DNA of 64,000 nucleotides from Ailurus styani (Eukaryota > Chordata > Mammalia > Carnivora > Ailuridae): NCBI GenBank assembly GCA_002007465.1, contig LNAC01000001.1, positions 8,828,552 to 8,892,551 on the forward strand, read 5' to 3'. Below, piece by piece: positions 1 through 12,680 of the stretch. The notes beneath the pieces are model-generated. The model had not been told where the DNA came from and searched no databases. It worked only from the letters and a program-made list of their open reading frames with translations. A program made the position numbers and the translations under genes. Every line of letters begins with the position of its first letter. Position 1 is the first letter of the stretch.

Positions 1-470
1 GGGGCCGCTGCCCGGACCCCGGGAGCGGGAGGGGCCGCTGCCCGGACCCCGGGCGGCGGTGGCACCGCGGGCTCTGGTCGCGCGCTCCAGGGGAGGGGGA
101 CGGGCACCTCGCCGGCATTGCCCCCGGTGTCCGGCCCGCGCGACCGCGACCGTGACCGTAGTCCCGGTGCGGCCGTGCAAAGAAGGTGGCGCCCGCGGGG
201 CCGGCGGGAAGCTAACGCCCAGACCCTCGGTGACACGGGAAAGGCAAAGAGCAGAAGTAATCAGAATGTAATCATTCGTGTCGGAATCCCTTAAAAAGTT
301 GTTTGGGGTGGGATGCGTGCTTGTACACGCATAGAATAGCCCCGGAGCCGGACTCGAGCGGCCGGTAATGCTCGGGCGTGGAGGGAGGGGGAGTCCTGGG
401 CGAGAGAGGGGCTTTGTACCGCCTGAAGTTTTCACCACGTGCCTGACTCTACCAAGACGTTGTTGTTAAA
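1..470. promoter_or_regulatory. CpG-rich island edge; possible flank of HTRA1
   Basis: The first ~240 bases are strongly GC- and CpG-rich and the density then falls off. Bases 1-23 recur exactly at 31-53, two copies of a 30-bp unit. No exon, start codon with a known product, or splice site was recognised. Human synteny would put the HTRA1 promoter to the left of PLEKHA1's 3' end in this orientation, so this may be its upstream CpG island. That assignment is inference only. Confidence 0.4.
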
Positions 471-1264
471 TAAAAGAGTTCATCTCTGATCTTCCACGTG
501 AGTCTTCGGTGCATCCTTTGGGACAGACGCAAGTCAAGGCGTCACCTGGAGGAGCAGGGGCGACTCCGGAGGTGGATCTCGGTGCCCTTGGTGGTGCCAG
601 GCCCCGGGCGGTGGCCCCCAGGCCCATGCTGAGCAGAAGGACCCAGGCGGTCCGGGAGGAGACAGGTTCACACACGCCCGTCCCAGGCAGAGACGCCCAA
701 GGGCGGGTGGGCTGGGAACGCTGACCTTGGGGTGGAGTAGGTGTGGGAGGGTTCACAGGAAGCTTAGGGATTTTGCACTGTTTTTTTGTATTTGGGTGGC
801 TCCCTCGTGCACATATTTTTCCAATAAAAATAGTTTAAAAAAGTAAAATCCAAACATTTATAACTACCCTTGCCCAAAGTATGTCCCAAATGTGAGCCAG
901 GCTAGCCTCCAGGTGGAGAAAGGTGCCTGGGACCAAGAGTTGGGAAACAGGAGGTTCAGCAGAGGGGAGCTGGAGAAAGACAAAGACCTTAGGCAAGTAT
1001 TTCAAAGCCAGAACCTCATCCTTGTGGAAAGGGAGACCTTGACCCAGAATTCACTCAGCCCCGGACACTGGAGAGGAGCCAGCTCCACTGACTGGGGGCG
1101 CCCAGTGCCTGACTAGTTGTGATTACCCCAAAAGGGGGTGCCTGCTAGGGGTGAGGGAAGTAATTAACAAAGTTGATCAGCCAGTAATGAGTCTCTCCAC
1201 TGCAGTCCAGTGGGCAGATAAATTAAGCAGGGCCTGTGGTAGCCAATAAATTGGTGAAACCTTC
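471..1264. other. Intergenic, no gene recognised
   Basis: Moderately GC-rich at first and then AT-rich. It contains AATAAA-like hexamers near 471 and 822 and short frames with no recognisable product. Bases 410-530 loosely resemble the R/U5 end of a retroviral LTR, but no partner element is visible. Confidence 0.5.
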
Positions 1265-1375
1265 TTTTTGCCCAGTACTCTTATCTTAACAGATGAGCGA
1301 ACTGAGGGCCAGAAAGGGTAAGTGACTTCCCCGGGGCCACACTACAAGTTAAGAGTGATGCAGCCAGGACCCCAT
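1265..1375 (+). repeat. MIR SINE relic
   Basis: The core 'acagatgagcgaactgaggg' followed by 'aagtgacttccc' is the MIR 3' core, diverged. The stretch is not coding. Confidence 0.75.
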
Positions 1376-3270
1376 CCTCCACCCTTCAGCCAAGCTGCTG
1401 GAGTGAGACAGCGGATTAAAAATAAAACTATATGCTGGATGGGTCTCCTGGCTTTTTCCCTAACAGAGAACAAGTCCCCGATGGTTTCACCCAGTCCCCC
1501 TCTCACCACCCCCCATTCTCCATCTCGTTTTCCCACCATGCACACTTTACTCCCCCAGTGCTGAATAACCTGCATTTTCTGGGACATACTTTTCCTGTCT
1601 AAAGCCTTTAGACATGCTCGTCCCTCCTCCTGAGATGCCCTTCCTCCTCTCCAGGGTGAGCAAGTGCGACCCAGTGAAGCTGCCAGGAGGCACGTCATCT
1701 GATGAGCTTGGGAGTCAAAACCCAGCTTCTGGCCCTTCTTTCTGTGACGTGGTAAGTTGTTTAAGAACCTCAGGTACCTTCACCAGGAACATGGTGGTGA
1801 CTGCGCATCTAGTGACTCAAAAGGGTGTTTGTGGCCACAAAACCACTCCTGTGACGGTTCACAATCCGGAAGGGATGTTCGCAATGGCGATGATCAGGAA
1901 ATGCCAGCCACAGAGGCCATGTGGCTCTTCTGCCAGGGAAGGAAGATGGCACCGCCCCACCACTGGAACCCTTGCTGGCAGTGGCATCAAGGAGTCAGCA
2001 GAGCGGCGAATGGAAGACGGAGCCATTCCTGACAAGCAGAACTCACAATGCCCAAAGTTTTAGAAAGACGGCGATCACATCGCATGATCTCCCAGGTGTG
2101 ACTGCAGCTCACCACCCTCGACCCCCCCTTACTTAGCAGGGATCACTGTGAAGCCTGCCCATCGGAGGGCCCCACCCCCAAGCCCTTCGACTCGGATGGA
2201 GAAGTTAAAGTCCCACCTAAAGGATTAGGGATCCTGAACAGTCCACTCAGGAGGGTGGGGTGTGTGTGTGTGTGTGTGCGTGTGTGCGTGTGCACGCCTG
2301 CCTGTGTCCACGTGAGGGCATCCATGGAAGGACACAGAATAATTCATTGAAACCTGGCATCAAGAGCCCATCACTGATTGCTTATCCTTTAATCCTTTAA
2401 TCCTAGCACTTCCGTTTCTAGAAGTAATGCTTTGGGTCTGAAAAGGCTAGTCGTTCTTTTCTTTCTTCCCTCTCTGTTGCCATTTATAAAGACGGTTTCT
2501 TACAAGATGCATATTTTCGATACATCATGAAAACTCATTTCTCACCAGGTCTTGGCACAAGACTCCTAGAGAAGATTTTTCCAGAGGAAAGAAGGGTAGT
2601 TCCAAAACCGCAAGGGTGAGTTCCCCACCACTTTCTCTGCAGCCCAGATTGCAGCATTTAAACTTTACGTTTGGACAAAGTCAAGCCTATTCGTGAATAA
2701 TAATGATAAAACACCATGGCTGACAAAGCCTGTTAGGTTTCTGAGTTGGAACAGAGCAACCGCGTCTGTGCTGCCCCCAAAGAGAAAGATCTGCTGCTGG
2801 GGGCCTCTATCCTCCCCAAAGCAAGAAGGACCCAGAATGCTTGGGGACTCACATTGCCTTTCCTAAGGCACAGAACCTAAAACCTAAGGAGCTAGAGTAA
2901 TAATTATAACTCTTTCTAGAACTTACAGTTGTCCTACTCAGTAAAGTTCAGGGCTGACAATGCCGGTAAAAGGAAGGCCAGACTTCTCAGCCTGACATCT
3001 AGAATTCCCTAATGTCACCTAAACAGTTCTTCAAGCCCAATCATCCACTTCGAGTGGCAGACATCCATCCCCCAGTGGCCTCTAATGTCCATTCCCACCC
3101 TCTCCACAGTAACAGAACCTTGGCTGCCCAAGTAAAAGGTGACTTCTGAGACAGGTTTGATTCCCTTCCCTCAGAGAAGCAGGCACACTCCCATTATTCC
3201 CACTGGAAAGTCATGATCTCCTTTGACAAAAGTCACACCTTTCTCCCGCGTCTCTGGAGACAATCCCATG
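1376..3270. other. Intergenic, no gene recognised
   Basis: Unique-looking sequence with several overlapping short frames and no splice or codon pattern of a gene. It contains a TG/CG-rich dinucleotide tract at 2260-2292. Confidence 0.5.
2260..2292. repeat. (TG)n microsatellite, interrupted
   Basis: TG units with three CG interruptions, consistent with an old dinucleotide tract. Confidence 0.9.
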
Positions 3271-3400
3271 TCGGTTCAGTTTGGTTTAGTTCAAGAGAAA
3301 CTTCTCGAGGATCTGCCATATGCTGGACACTCTGCTAGACACTGAGAAGCATCATTAAATACCAGAGACCCTGCCCCAAGGAGCTCAAAGTCTAGAAATT
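3270..3400 (+). repeat. L2/MIR-type relic
   Basis: It carries 'ctggacactctgctagacac' and then 'ccaaggagctcaaagtctag', typical of the 3' part of ancient L2-family LINEs. It continues with weak similarity to about 3900. Confidence 0.5.
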
Positions 3401-3900
3401 TTCTGCAACGATGGAAATAGTCTCTACCTGTCCAAGATGGCAGCCACTATGTGAGCCTTAGAAATGTGGCCAGTGCAGCTAAGAAACTGAATTTTTATTT
3501 GTATTTCATTTTAATTCATTTAGGTGTAACCACATGAGTGCACCCTGTTAGCCAGATGAAACGAGTACCTATCACACTGGGGAGAGGGATAAGGAAACCA
3601 GTGCAGGGTGACCGGAAGGGACTCTGGGAGAGGGAGGAACTGGGACTCGAAGGATGCCAACTGAGCTGCATCTTGAAGGATGGGGAGGAAGTCACCAGGC
3701 AGACAGGAGCGGCAGCACGCATGTGGGGGTCGACACTATGAGCCCACTCAGTTGGGGAAATTGGCAGCTGTCCGGTGTGGTCGGAGGCAGGAACGGGGTC
3801 CCCGTGGGCAGGAGAGGCAGCTGGAGGGGAGCACCGGGGTGTGAAGAGCTCCCGCTGGCCTCCTGAGGAATTTGGGCTTCACCCTGGGGCTGGCGCGGAA

Positions 3901-5168
3901 CTGCCCTGGGCTCGGAAGGAGGTGTGTTTCGGTCGAATCACCTTGCAGTGTGGATTCAGCAACAGACATTTTTAAATAGAGCTACATTATTAGATTTTAG
4001 GTTAAGAAGCCCTTTGAGTTAAACTGCAAATGGCGAGGATGCTTAAAATATTTGGGGGAACTTCAGAGGCAATTTGGAAATACTAGCATTTCTAATATCA
4101 AATCACAAAACGTTCATGTCCCTTGATTAAAGGAGGACCCATGGGAACCAGTCCTGGCCTGGATGCTGTTCCATGTTTCCTGTCAAACCTTCAAGATCTA
4201 TAATTCAGATCTTTCATTAATTTAGACTAACCTGTCCCCTAAGTCAATTGCAGAAGACCAACAGTTTGTGTTCGCATTAATCGGTTCTTTCCAACATATT
4301 TGCTCTAGAAAATTAAAAGTGCATGCCATATGACCAAATGTTTCCACTCCCCTTGACCAACTCGATCAGACAGACACAAGTTCAAATAGAACCACAGGCA
4401 GCCACTAAAGTGGAATGAATGACAGCTTGTCAATTTTCTGTTACTTGGGAGCAGCGCAAAAAGCTGACCAAGGTCACGTATAGAACATGCTGCCTTTAGG
4501 CAGGAACATTTGAGTTCAAATCAAAGAAATTATGAGCCAGAATTTTAAAAGTGCTTGTAAAAAGAAATTTTAAAAAATGGGGAAGGGTGTTCGAGTTTTG
4601 AATTATTTCACCACCTAGTTATATAGGCACTAAAATACACACAAACGGCCGAAGTTCTGGAAGTATGAAAAGCGTTTGCTGAGGCTATTTATCAGCAGGA
4701 TCTCGGAGATGCTTGAATGTAAACATTTTAAACCAACTTGACCTAGAAAGCCCAGATTCTTTCTCTACAAACTTTCATTGTTATTTTCCATATTCGTTGT
4801 TACCTGTACAGGCAAATGTTTATTTGTGTTTAATCCCTATACTAATAGGACCAGGAGAAATGTGAAAGTGTGAGAATGGAAAAATGGTGTCCCTTTCCTA
4901 ATGGCTACTCTAAATGCCTTGGCCACAAATCGTTGAGGGCTGAGGTCTCTGCTTCCATCAGTGTAACCCTAAACCCAACCCGGCATCTGGAGGGGGCCGC
5001 CCAGGTGGCCTTCTGTGGGCTTTGGGTTTCCCACCCGCTCACATTCTCCCACCAGTGCATCTTCCTGTCTCCTCTGTCTGGTGACCAGAAACATTTGTTG
5101 ACATCCTTAACTTACCGGCTATCGGGAATATCTGCCTTGAATTACTTGACCCAGAGAAGAGCTGATGC
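3901..5168. other. Intergenic, no gene recognised
   Basis: AT-rich and repeat-poor. I see neither a gene nor a clear transposon. The open frame at 4870-5457 is explained by the in-frame minisatellite that follows. Confidence 0.5.
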
Positions 5169-5351
5169 GACCCTGATGCTAGCCGTGAGCCTGACCCTGA
5201 GTCTAGCCATGAGGACGACCCTGAGTCTAGCCGTGGGGCCGACCCTGATTCTAGCCGTGAGGCCGACCCTGATTCTAGCCGTGAGGCCGACCCTGAGTCT
5301 AGCCGTGAGGCCGACCCTGAGTCTAGCCATGAGGCTGACCCTGAGTCTAGA
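5169..5351. repeat. 24-bp minisatellite, about 7.6 copies
   Basis: Seven full units begin gaccctga and contain ctagcc, followed by a partial unit. Variants include gagtct/gattct and ccgtgag/ccatgag; the latter looks like CpG decay. Because 24 is a multiple of 3, long frames stay open on both strands (4870-5457 plus, 5039-5365 minus), with 8-residue repeats. Confidence 0.93.
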
Positions 5352-5397
5352 TGCCTCAGAGACACCTAGAAGGTTGGCTGAAGCTCATACGGCCGAG

Positions 5398-5505
5398 AGC
5401 CACCCCGAGTTTCTGATTCAGTGGGTCAGGGCTGGGCCTGAGAATTTGCATTTCTAGCAACTTTCAGATGATGTTGGCCTGGAGACCCCACATTGGGTAA
5501 CATGT
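5398..5505 (+). mobile_element. MER5-type (hAT-Charlie) DNA transposon relic
   Basis: 'agtttctgattcagtgggtc' and 'ctgagaatttgcatttctag' match the MER5A/B core. Only a partial copy is present. Confidence 0.8.
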
Positions 5506-6750
5506 AATCTGTGTCTGCCTCCCGTCCCTTGTCTACCTCCCATTCCTGCTCTGCTGGCCCATCTCCACGCACACAGGCAGGGTGTTGTCACAGGGGGAGA
5601 AGCATGGCTTCGTTTAGGGGGACAGATAACCAGCCTCAGAGGCGCTTCTGCGGAGAGACCCCAGAGCAAGTCTTAGGAGTGAGCAGGAGTTAGAACGGGA
5701 AAGGGCAGAACAGAGACAGCCTCTGTTCCCATTCATTGAATACGGAGGGGCTCTGGCTTCATCTAGCTGTTTTAATCAGGAAAGGGATGTGGTCAGATTT
5801 GTGGGTTGGAAAGACCACCAGGACCAGGGCGAAAACGGGTCTGAGGGATGGGGGTGTGGAAGGTGGGGGAGTCTGGGGGCAGGTTCTAGAAGGAGAGAAG
5901 AGTCCGGATGTTCACAGCTGGGATCACGGAGTAGGACACAGAAACGGTTTGCCCCTCTGCACATAGCCAGCTCCTCTCCTTCCCACACAGCATCAAACAC
6001 AGACTCTCCAAGGGCAGACGTGAAGGGCCCGCGCGTCCCACTGAGCAGAACAGACTGAGGGCCCCGGGCCTTCGAGAGCCCTACCTTTCCCCTCCCCCTC
6101 CTCAGCTGCAGTCAGTCCTGGATGGAGACTGTGTCTCGCTCTCGGGGGCAGGGGCATGATACAACGACAAAGGTACTGTCCCCTCACCAAGCCAACTGCC
6201 TCTCTGCTTCAGCTCCAGGAGAGGCATCTTTTCCTAAGTCATGTGAAGATGCCTCAAGGGTCGGGCATCCTGAAACCCTGCCCTATATGGCTGGTGACTG
6301 CGGGAAGGGCATTCTCCTTTCCACAGCCCTCCTCTACAGGAGGGGGTGACGGAGACCCTTGGTGTCCCCTAGATTCCCTCATGGAGCTTTTTCCAAATGA
6401 TGACATCCTGGAAATTGGCAACCTTGGATTAAATTCAGTAAATAATAGTAGTGAGTTAGTGTTGATTTTCTGATTTTGATGGCTTTACTGTAGTTACATA
6501 AGAGAAAGTTGGTTTTTATTTTTGTTTTTTAAAAGAAAAGACACACGAAAGCATTTAGAGGTAAAGGGCCTTCATGTCTGCAACTCACTCTTAAATGGTT
6601 CAGAGGTGGAGAAACAGCAAGTGTGGTTGACTTGTGGGGAAGCTGGGGTCAGGGTAAGTGAGAGTTTTATACTATTTTTATGACTTTTGTCTAATCTGAA
6701 AATCATTTCAAAATAAAGCACTTTTTAAAAAATAAATACCCCAGATCAAT
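5506..6750. other. Intergenic, no gene recognised
   Basis: Mixed GC content with several short frames and no recognised product or repeat. Confidence 0.45.
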
Positions 6751-7034
6751 GGAATCAAAAACTCTAGAGGCACTGGTAAGCACGTGAAAGGATGCTCAAC
6801 GTCATTGGTCATCAACCAATCAAAACTATGGTGAGGTTTTGATTCACAACCCCTAGAACGCTTGTATAAACAGGTGGGGGGATGGGGTGACTGGGGTGAT
6901 TGGAATGTTTTGAAATTGTGCTGATGGTTGCACATCTGTGAACATACTAAAACCCACTGACCTGTACCCCTTTAAATGGTGCACTGTATGGGATTTGAAC
7001 TGTATCTCAAAGAACTGTTTTAAAAATGCTCTAT
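6751..7034 (+). mobile_element. Old L1 3' end
   Basis: 'atgctcaacgtcattggtcatca' followed by 'tgatggttgcacatctgtgaa' and 'actgtatctcaaagaactg' are typical of the end of ORF2 and the 3'UTR of old L1s. The copy is diverged and internally deleted. Confidence 0.75.
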
Positions 7035-7128
7035 GTACCCCTGAAACAAATAATACATTATATGGTAATAAAAAATTAAAAAATAAATAAATAACAATTA
7101 AAAATTAAAAATTAAAAAATTAAAACAC
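7035..7128 (+). mobile_element. L1 3' tail with A/T-rich tail
   Basis: 'tacccctgaaacaaataata' followed by 'cattatatggtaat' and a long A-rich tail is the tail of carnivore L1s, like that at 57840-57890. Confidence 0.7.
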
Positions 7129-9109
7129 TCAGCGTGGTATGATGGCGCACCCTGATGACAACTTTGCCAAGGCCCCCACCCCCAGGGACTCCAGTGAGCA
7201 GCCAGGCCGAGAACCACAGACGGGCCATTTCTATGTGTTGATACCATGGGAAGACCTGTTTAAACCCTCCTGTTCTTCCACAGCTAGAGTGCATCCAAAA
7301 TTCCACGGTTCTGGGAATTCTATTTGTCTAACTCCGCAGCTATATTGAAATCAGCCAGGCTGTGTTCAGATGGGTCACCGCTGCCCTCCCCCCACAGGCT
7401 GGGGGCCGTCTGGGACGGGGCGCCTGACCTGCCCACGGTGCCCGCCAGCGCCAGCCCTGCGGGTCTCGGGTTGTTGGGTGACACCAGTGCTTGCGGCAGA
7501 CGCCTGGTACAGCACTGAAGTCAGACGTTTTATCTTGATGTTTATGTACTTTCTTCCCTGAAATTGATCTTTTTTTTTTCCCCTTTGGTGCCTCTGAATC
7601 CCCTTCACCCATTTCGTCCAAACTTGGTTCTATTTTTGATGTGTCCTACAGCCGTAGGCTGTCTGCACTCCTGGACAGCATGGCACCCGCAGAGCATTAT
7701 CCCTGATGAATCACGGCCAAGGTACTTTTCCACTGGCCCCTCTCCATCCTTTCTTAAAGCCCTGTCACCTCACATGGTGGAGACTTGTGTCCCTCTTTCC
7801 TGATGGACTCCGCTTCTTGTAGGCAGTTTCTGGGTACTCAAGCCTGGCCCTGTGCCTGGCACCCGGTCATTCAATGACTTCACTACTCCTTAAGGTGACT
7901 CCTTAAAAAAGAAGAGTCCCCACTTTAGAAATACGGCCTAAAAGTCACACGGGCCTTCCAGTCACAAAGACCTGCAGTTTGAGAGAGGGGAAGGAGAAAT
8001 AACCCAGCCCCTCAACGGCAGGAAGACTGAGCCCAACCACTGTGATCATTCAAAGGGGATTCAGGAAATCCTCACTAATGGCTCCACTTCCCCAGTCTGA
8101 GATTCCAGAGGAAGCCCAATGACGACCCAGGAGGATGCTAATATCCTAAGCAAGAAATGCAGGATATAAAACTGTGCCTGCTGTTTGCTCCTGATTGTTC
8201 AGAAACTGATGGGCAGACTCAAACATGGGCAGAACAAAGCCTGAGGTTAATTCTGAAGGGTGAAGGGTGATGGATGGTATTTTCTGTACTAACCAGTAAC
8301 ACTGGGAGAGACAGACAATTAAAAGTGAAGGAAGAGAAAGTAAGAAAGACAAAGCCTTTTCCATCAGTGGGCGCCAAGCTCCTGGGCAGGCTCTCCCTGC
8401 AGCAGGGGTTCTGACCCCCCCCCCAAAAACTGGACGATGCTCCTACCTGTGGTCACACCTTGTCACTCAGGTCCTTCAAACCCACCCTGTCCCACTGCTG
8501 AGCTCAGCATTTGCTCCCAATCCTTTGTAGACTCCACTCGTTACTGCCTTCCACATACCCGGTGCATAGTTGCGTGTGCACCAAGCGCTTAGCACTGAAC
8601 AAATCCAAAGAATCTATAGATTGTTCCAAATCTGTATTTTCTGACATTTTAAAGCAAGGATGCTTTTCCATGCTTTTTAATCCACCAAGACATTCATACA
8701 CCTTTTTGGCGTCTTCTACAAAGCTCTGTCTCTGGCCATGGCTTATTCATTCCCTTCCTATTTCCCAGTTTCTGTGTCCCCAACCTTCGTGGCCTGCGCC
8801 CTGCTCGCCAGCACAAGGAAATAGCTATGCGAGCACTAGAGGGGTGACAGCTCCCAGGATACCTTTAAAAGTGGTGTTCAGATATCACAACGTAATTTTT
8901 ATATAATCAGGACAGTTGGGTACTGGCATAAAGATAAACATGTAGGTCCTTGGATTAGTTGGGAGCCTAAATCAGACTCAGACATCAGTCAGTAACCTGA
9001 TTTCACCAAGGCATAATTGCCATTAAGTACGGTTATTTTCAATCAATGGCACTAAATCAATTAGCTATTCAGATGGGGTGAAAATGAACGTAGGTACCAT
9101 ATCAAACAT
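7129..9109. other. Intergenic, no gene recognised
   Basis: Short MIR/L2-like scrap at about 7800-7880. Otherwise no recognised gene or element. The 131-codon frame at 8511-8906 has no recognisable domain. Confidence 0.45.
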
Positions 9110-9530
9110 AAAAATTAATTCAAAGTTGATCATAGGCCTAATTTGAAAATTAAAAACAATGCAGAGTCCAGGAGAAAGGTTCCAGATAGGAAAATATCTT
9201 TATGATCCCGGGGTAGGCAGGGAGATTTCACAAATAGGACACATAAAGCACCATTTAAAAATTGATAACTATGGCTTAATTAAAATAAAAAATTTCTGCT
9301 CATCAAAAATGAAAAATCATCAACTGGGAGAAGATACTTACACACCTGTCTCTAAACAAGGACTCATATTCAGAATGTACAACTCAACAACAAAAAGACA
9401 AACAAGTCGAAAAAAAATCGGAGACAAGGAATTCACAAAAGAAGATCTACAAGTGGCCAATGATGTCAGGAAAACACTGATTAAAACAACAGCACATGCC
9501 CACAAGAATGGCTAAAATAAAAAAAATCTA
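9110..9530 (+). mobile_element. L1 ORF2 C-terminal fragment
   Basis: It contains 'atcataggcctaatttg', 'aactgggagaagatactt' and 'aacaacaaaaagacaaaca', the end of an L1 ORF2. A residual 118-codon frame at 9159-9515 is the decayed ORF2 tail. It is not a host gene. Confidence 0.8.
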
Positions 9531-9864
9531 ACAACCCCAAGGCAAGCAGAATTCTAAGACCGCCTCCAAGCTCCCCCCTGCCGGTATACCTGCCCTGTAA
9601 AACCCCCTCCCCTCGGGTGTGGTACGACTGTGGATGGGGTGCTGTGATCAGGTTGTATCCAATGCTGAAGACAGAGGGATATTGTGGTTGTAATGAAGGT
9701 CTCTAATCAGTACTTTAAGCAACTGTGAGTTCTACAGCTGCATGGAAATGAATTTGGTCGACACCTTAGCTTTGAGGCGGACCACAGGCTGCCACCTGCC
9801 CGTCCCCTCCCTGACCTCCTATCTGCAAATCCCGCACACCAGGCACCAGACAGTGGGGCAGGAA

Positions 9865-9965
9865 CTAGAATGTCAGCTCTCTGGGGACAGGTGCCTCTCT
9901 CACTGCTCTATCCCAGCATCTCTTACAGAGTCTGGCACATTACAAGAGCTCAGCATATTTTAAAT
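9865..9965 (+). repeat. L2 3' end relic
   Basis: 'ctggggacaggtgcctctct' and 'gcatctcttacagagtctgg' then 'cacattacaagagctcagca' match the L2 3' terminus. Confidence 0.65.
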
Positions 9966-10099
9966 TAATTCATTGAGACATGAAAGGGTGGGCTTTATAT
10001 GTCGAACTCAAGCGAAATACAGTATTTTTGCATTTTAATTTTTTGTATATCCTCCTCTGAATTCAAAAGACAATCCTTTTTTCTACAGGTATTTTGCAA

Positions 10100-10520
10100 T
10101 TTTGCTGGGACCTCTATGGGGTAGATTCAAATATTCGTTGCTCCCACCATAGGAGGATTATAGTAGGTTGAACCATATGAAGTTGTTGATGTTTGGTCAT
10201 TTTTGACCCAGTAAAATGGCCATCTTATATGGTTCAATCTCATACTTCCCTGCCCTTTTGATGTCAGGCTTGACCATGTCATTTTTTCTGGCCAGTGAAA
10301 TGTGAGCTCTAATGGCATGTGTCACTTTACTTTGCGGAGAGGTTACATGACTGGCAAGTGTAACTTTTCCCCCTTCCAAGACCACCATTTTCCAGACAGA
10401 GGTCGCTCAATTCACTTGGACTTCCCGGTGAAAATGAAGAGCAGAGCTACAGGCATGATGGACAGAGAGCATAACTGATCAACCAGCCTGTGTGGTTACC
10501 TCTGAGATATTCGTTACTGC
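10100..10520. repeat. Old interspersed repeat, family uncertain
   Basis: 'ggccagtgaaatgtgagctc' and 'ccagacagaggtcgctcaat' recall a common ancient mammalian repeat, possibly LTR-derived. No exact family is claimed. Confidence 0.4.
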
Positions 10521-11179
10521 AGCAAAACCTGGTCTATTCGGTCTGATAGTCTTTAGTCTGCCATCTGATAGAGGTAACTTCTGTGTGTCTCCCTCACCTA
10601 TTATACTCCAGCGTACAGCAAACTTTCTTGTCCCTAGGAAGCCCTTGGAAAATGATGGAATTTAATCAAGCACAGTATCTCTTCTGCTGGGAAAAAAACT
10701 GGCTGAGCACAACCAAAGACATTCTGTAACATTTATTAATGCCTGTTCTACCTTTAAGCCTAAGGACAAGAATCCGTCATGAGCCAAGCTCTATTCTGTC
10801 AGCAAAAATCTCAGGACAATTAAGGCTCTTTTAAGGCTAAGATGAAACTGTTTCCAGAATTGGAATGAAATCCAGTTGTCAGCATGCCTCTGCTAGCTCT
10901 TCTTCCTAGGGACACCCCCCACCCCTGTCACCCTGTGAGTCCAGGCAGGAGGCTGGGATGCCCTCCGGTAACACTGACACCCAACCCAAGGCAGCAGGAA
11001 GGTGGGAGCCAGGATCAGACCCATGGGATCTAGCTGTTTTTTCAAGAACAATGGAAAAGCATCAGAGGTTTTTACCTGATGGGTAGACAATCTGATGTTT
11101 TACATATTATGAGACTAGATGGTAGAGAAACAGTGGAAACAGGGGTGGAATAGAAATTTTCTCAGAAATCATAAATTAG

Positions 11180-11285
11180 GAGCCCCTGGCTGGCTCCATC
11201 AGTGGAGCATGTGACTCTTGATTTCTGGGTTGTGAGTTCGAACCCCCATGCTGGATGTAGAAATTACTTAAAATCTTTTTTAAAA
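11180..11285 (+). mobile_element. Old CAN-SINE
   Basis: 'gcccctggctggctccatca' head, 'ttgtgagttcgaaccccc' B-box region and 'tagaaattacttaaaatc' tail. This is the older carnivore SINE subfamily. Confidence 0.85.
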
Positions 11286-11854
11286 ATGCAGGAAACACTA
11301 AAAAAAGAAAAATATAGAAATCATAAATATCAACAAAATTTTAAAAACTTAAATAAACCAGTATCTATGGAGAAAAAGAAATACTTGTCAAAACAAACAA
11401 ATAAAAACTACCTCTGAAAAAATTCTTAAGGCCCACAGGTTTCTGGTTGAATTCCTTGAAACTTTAAGTGAACAGTTTTATGTTCTTTCAACTGAGAGAG
11501 AACATGAGAAAAAAGATGAAAAACTTTCCAATTCACTCTACAAAGCAGGCACATGCCAATATTAAAGCATAACAGAAAACATTCCTTCTCCGCTCCCCCG
11601 CCAAAAAATATAAAAGTCAATATTATATATGGGTAGAGGTATGAAGCTACTAAACATGAGCAAATCAATCTGCATTGTATTAAAAAGTGTAATAAGAATG
11701 AAAGAATGTTGTTATTCAGAATGGTATTAATGTAATTTTTCATATCATCCCAAATCCCAACAAGTATCTAATGAAATTCCACATCCATTCCTGACTTTTT
11801 TTTTTGGTGAACTAAAAAAATAAGGAACTTCCTTAATATGTTAAAGAATATCTC

Positions 11855-12025
11855 GGGGCACTGGGTGTCTCAGTCGGTTAAGCATCACACTCTTGATTGC
11901 AGCTCTGGTCTTGATCTCAGGATCATAGGAGCGTCAGGGAGCCTGCCTGAGATTGTCTCTCCTTCTCCCTCTGTGCCTCCCTACTTGTGCTCTCTCTCTC
12001 TCTAAAAAATAGAATAAAGTAAAAT
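11855..12025 (+). mobile_element. CAN-SINE
   Basis: 'gggcactgggtgtctcagtc' head, CT-rich 'tgctctctctctctc' end and an A-rich tail. Diverged. Confidence 0.85.
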
Positions 12026-12339
12026 AGAATAGAATATCTCAAGTCAACAGTCAGCATCATATATAAAAATAAAACACCAGCATCATATATAAAAATAAAA
12101 ATAAAATATAAAAATAAGACAATCCTATTACTATGTAGACTAAAGCAAGTTATGCCAAGCACTAGGAGTTCAGGCCAGTTCAATATCAACAACCAGTTTG
12201 GGGGGTGGTTATTATAAATTGTACTGATATGAGAGATATGTAGCATATGATTTACCAATACTAGCAAAATATACAATACTCTTTATTGTGAATTCCATAT
12301 AGACAACTGACTTTCACAGAATGCTTTCTTAATTATGGA

Positions 12340-12680
12340 CCAGGGTTTAGCAAACTTGGCTTGCAGGCCAAATCAGTCCATCTCCTGTTTTTGTACACCC
12401 TGCAAACTAAGCATGTTTTTTACATTTTTGAGTGGCTGAACAAAAAATAGAAAGAATCATATTTCGTGACACAAGAAAATTATATGAAATTCAACTTGCA
12501 GTATCCATAAATAAACGTATACCGGAGTCAGCCCTACTCGTTTGTGTATTGTCCACGGCTGCTTTCCCTCTGCAACGGCAGAATTAGTAGAATTAGTAGT
12601 TGGGACAGGGGCCTACTGCCTGCAAAGCCAAAAACATCTACTATCTTGCCCTTTACAGGAAGAGGGGCCAACCTCTCGTC
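12340..12680 (+). mobile_element. hAT-type nonautonomous DNA transposon relic
   Basis: 'cttgcaggccaaatcagtcc', 'tttttacatttttgagtggc' and 'ttgccctttacaggaagagg' match a widespread hAT-like nonautonomous element. The ends are imperfect inverted repeats (cagggtttagcaaac against ggccaacctctcg). Confidence 0.6.

Noticed and set aside
410..540. Retroviral LTR end
   Set aside because: An AATAAA with a following CA-rich stretch is suggestive, but there is no second LTR, primer site or internal gene.
1614..2063. 149-codon plus-strand frame
   Set aside because: Overlapping frames of similar length in the same place, no domain, intergenic.
4870..5457. 195-codon plus-strand frame as a gene
   Set aside because: Kept open by a 24-bp minisatellite; no domain, no splice context, and an antisense frame is open in the same repeat.
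9159..9515. 118-codon frame
   Set aside because: Decayed L1 ORF2 tail, not a host gene.
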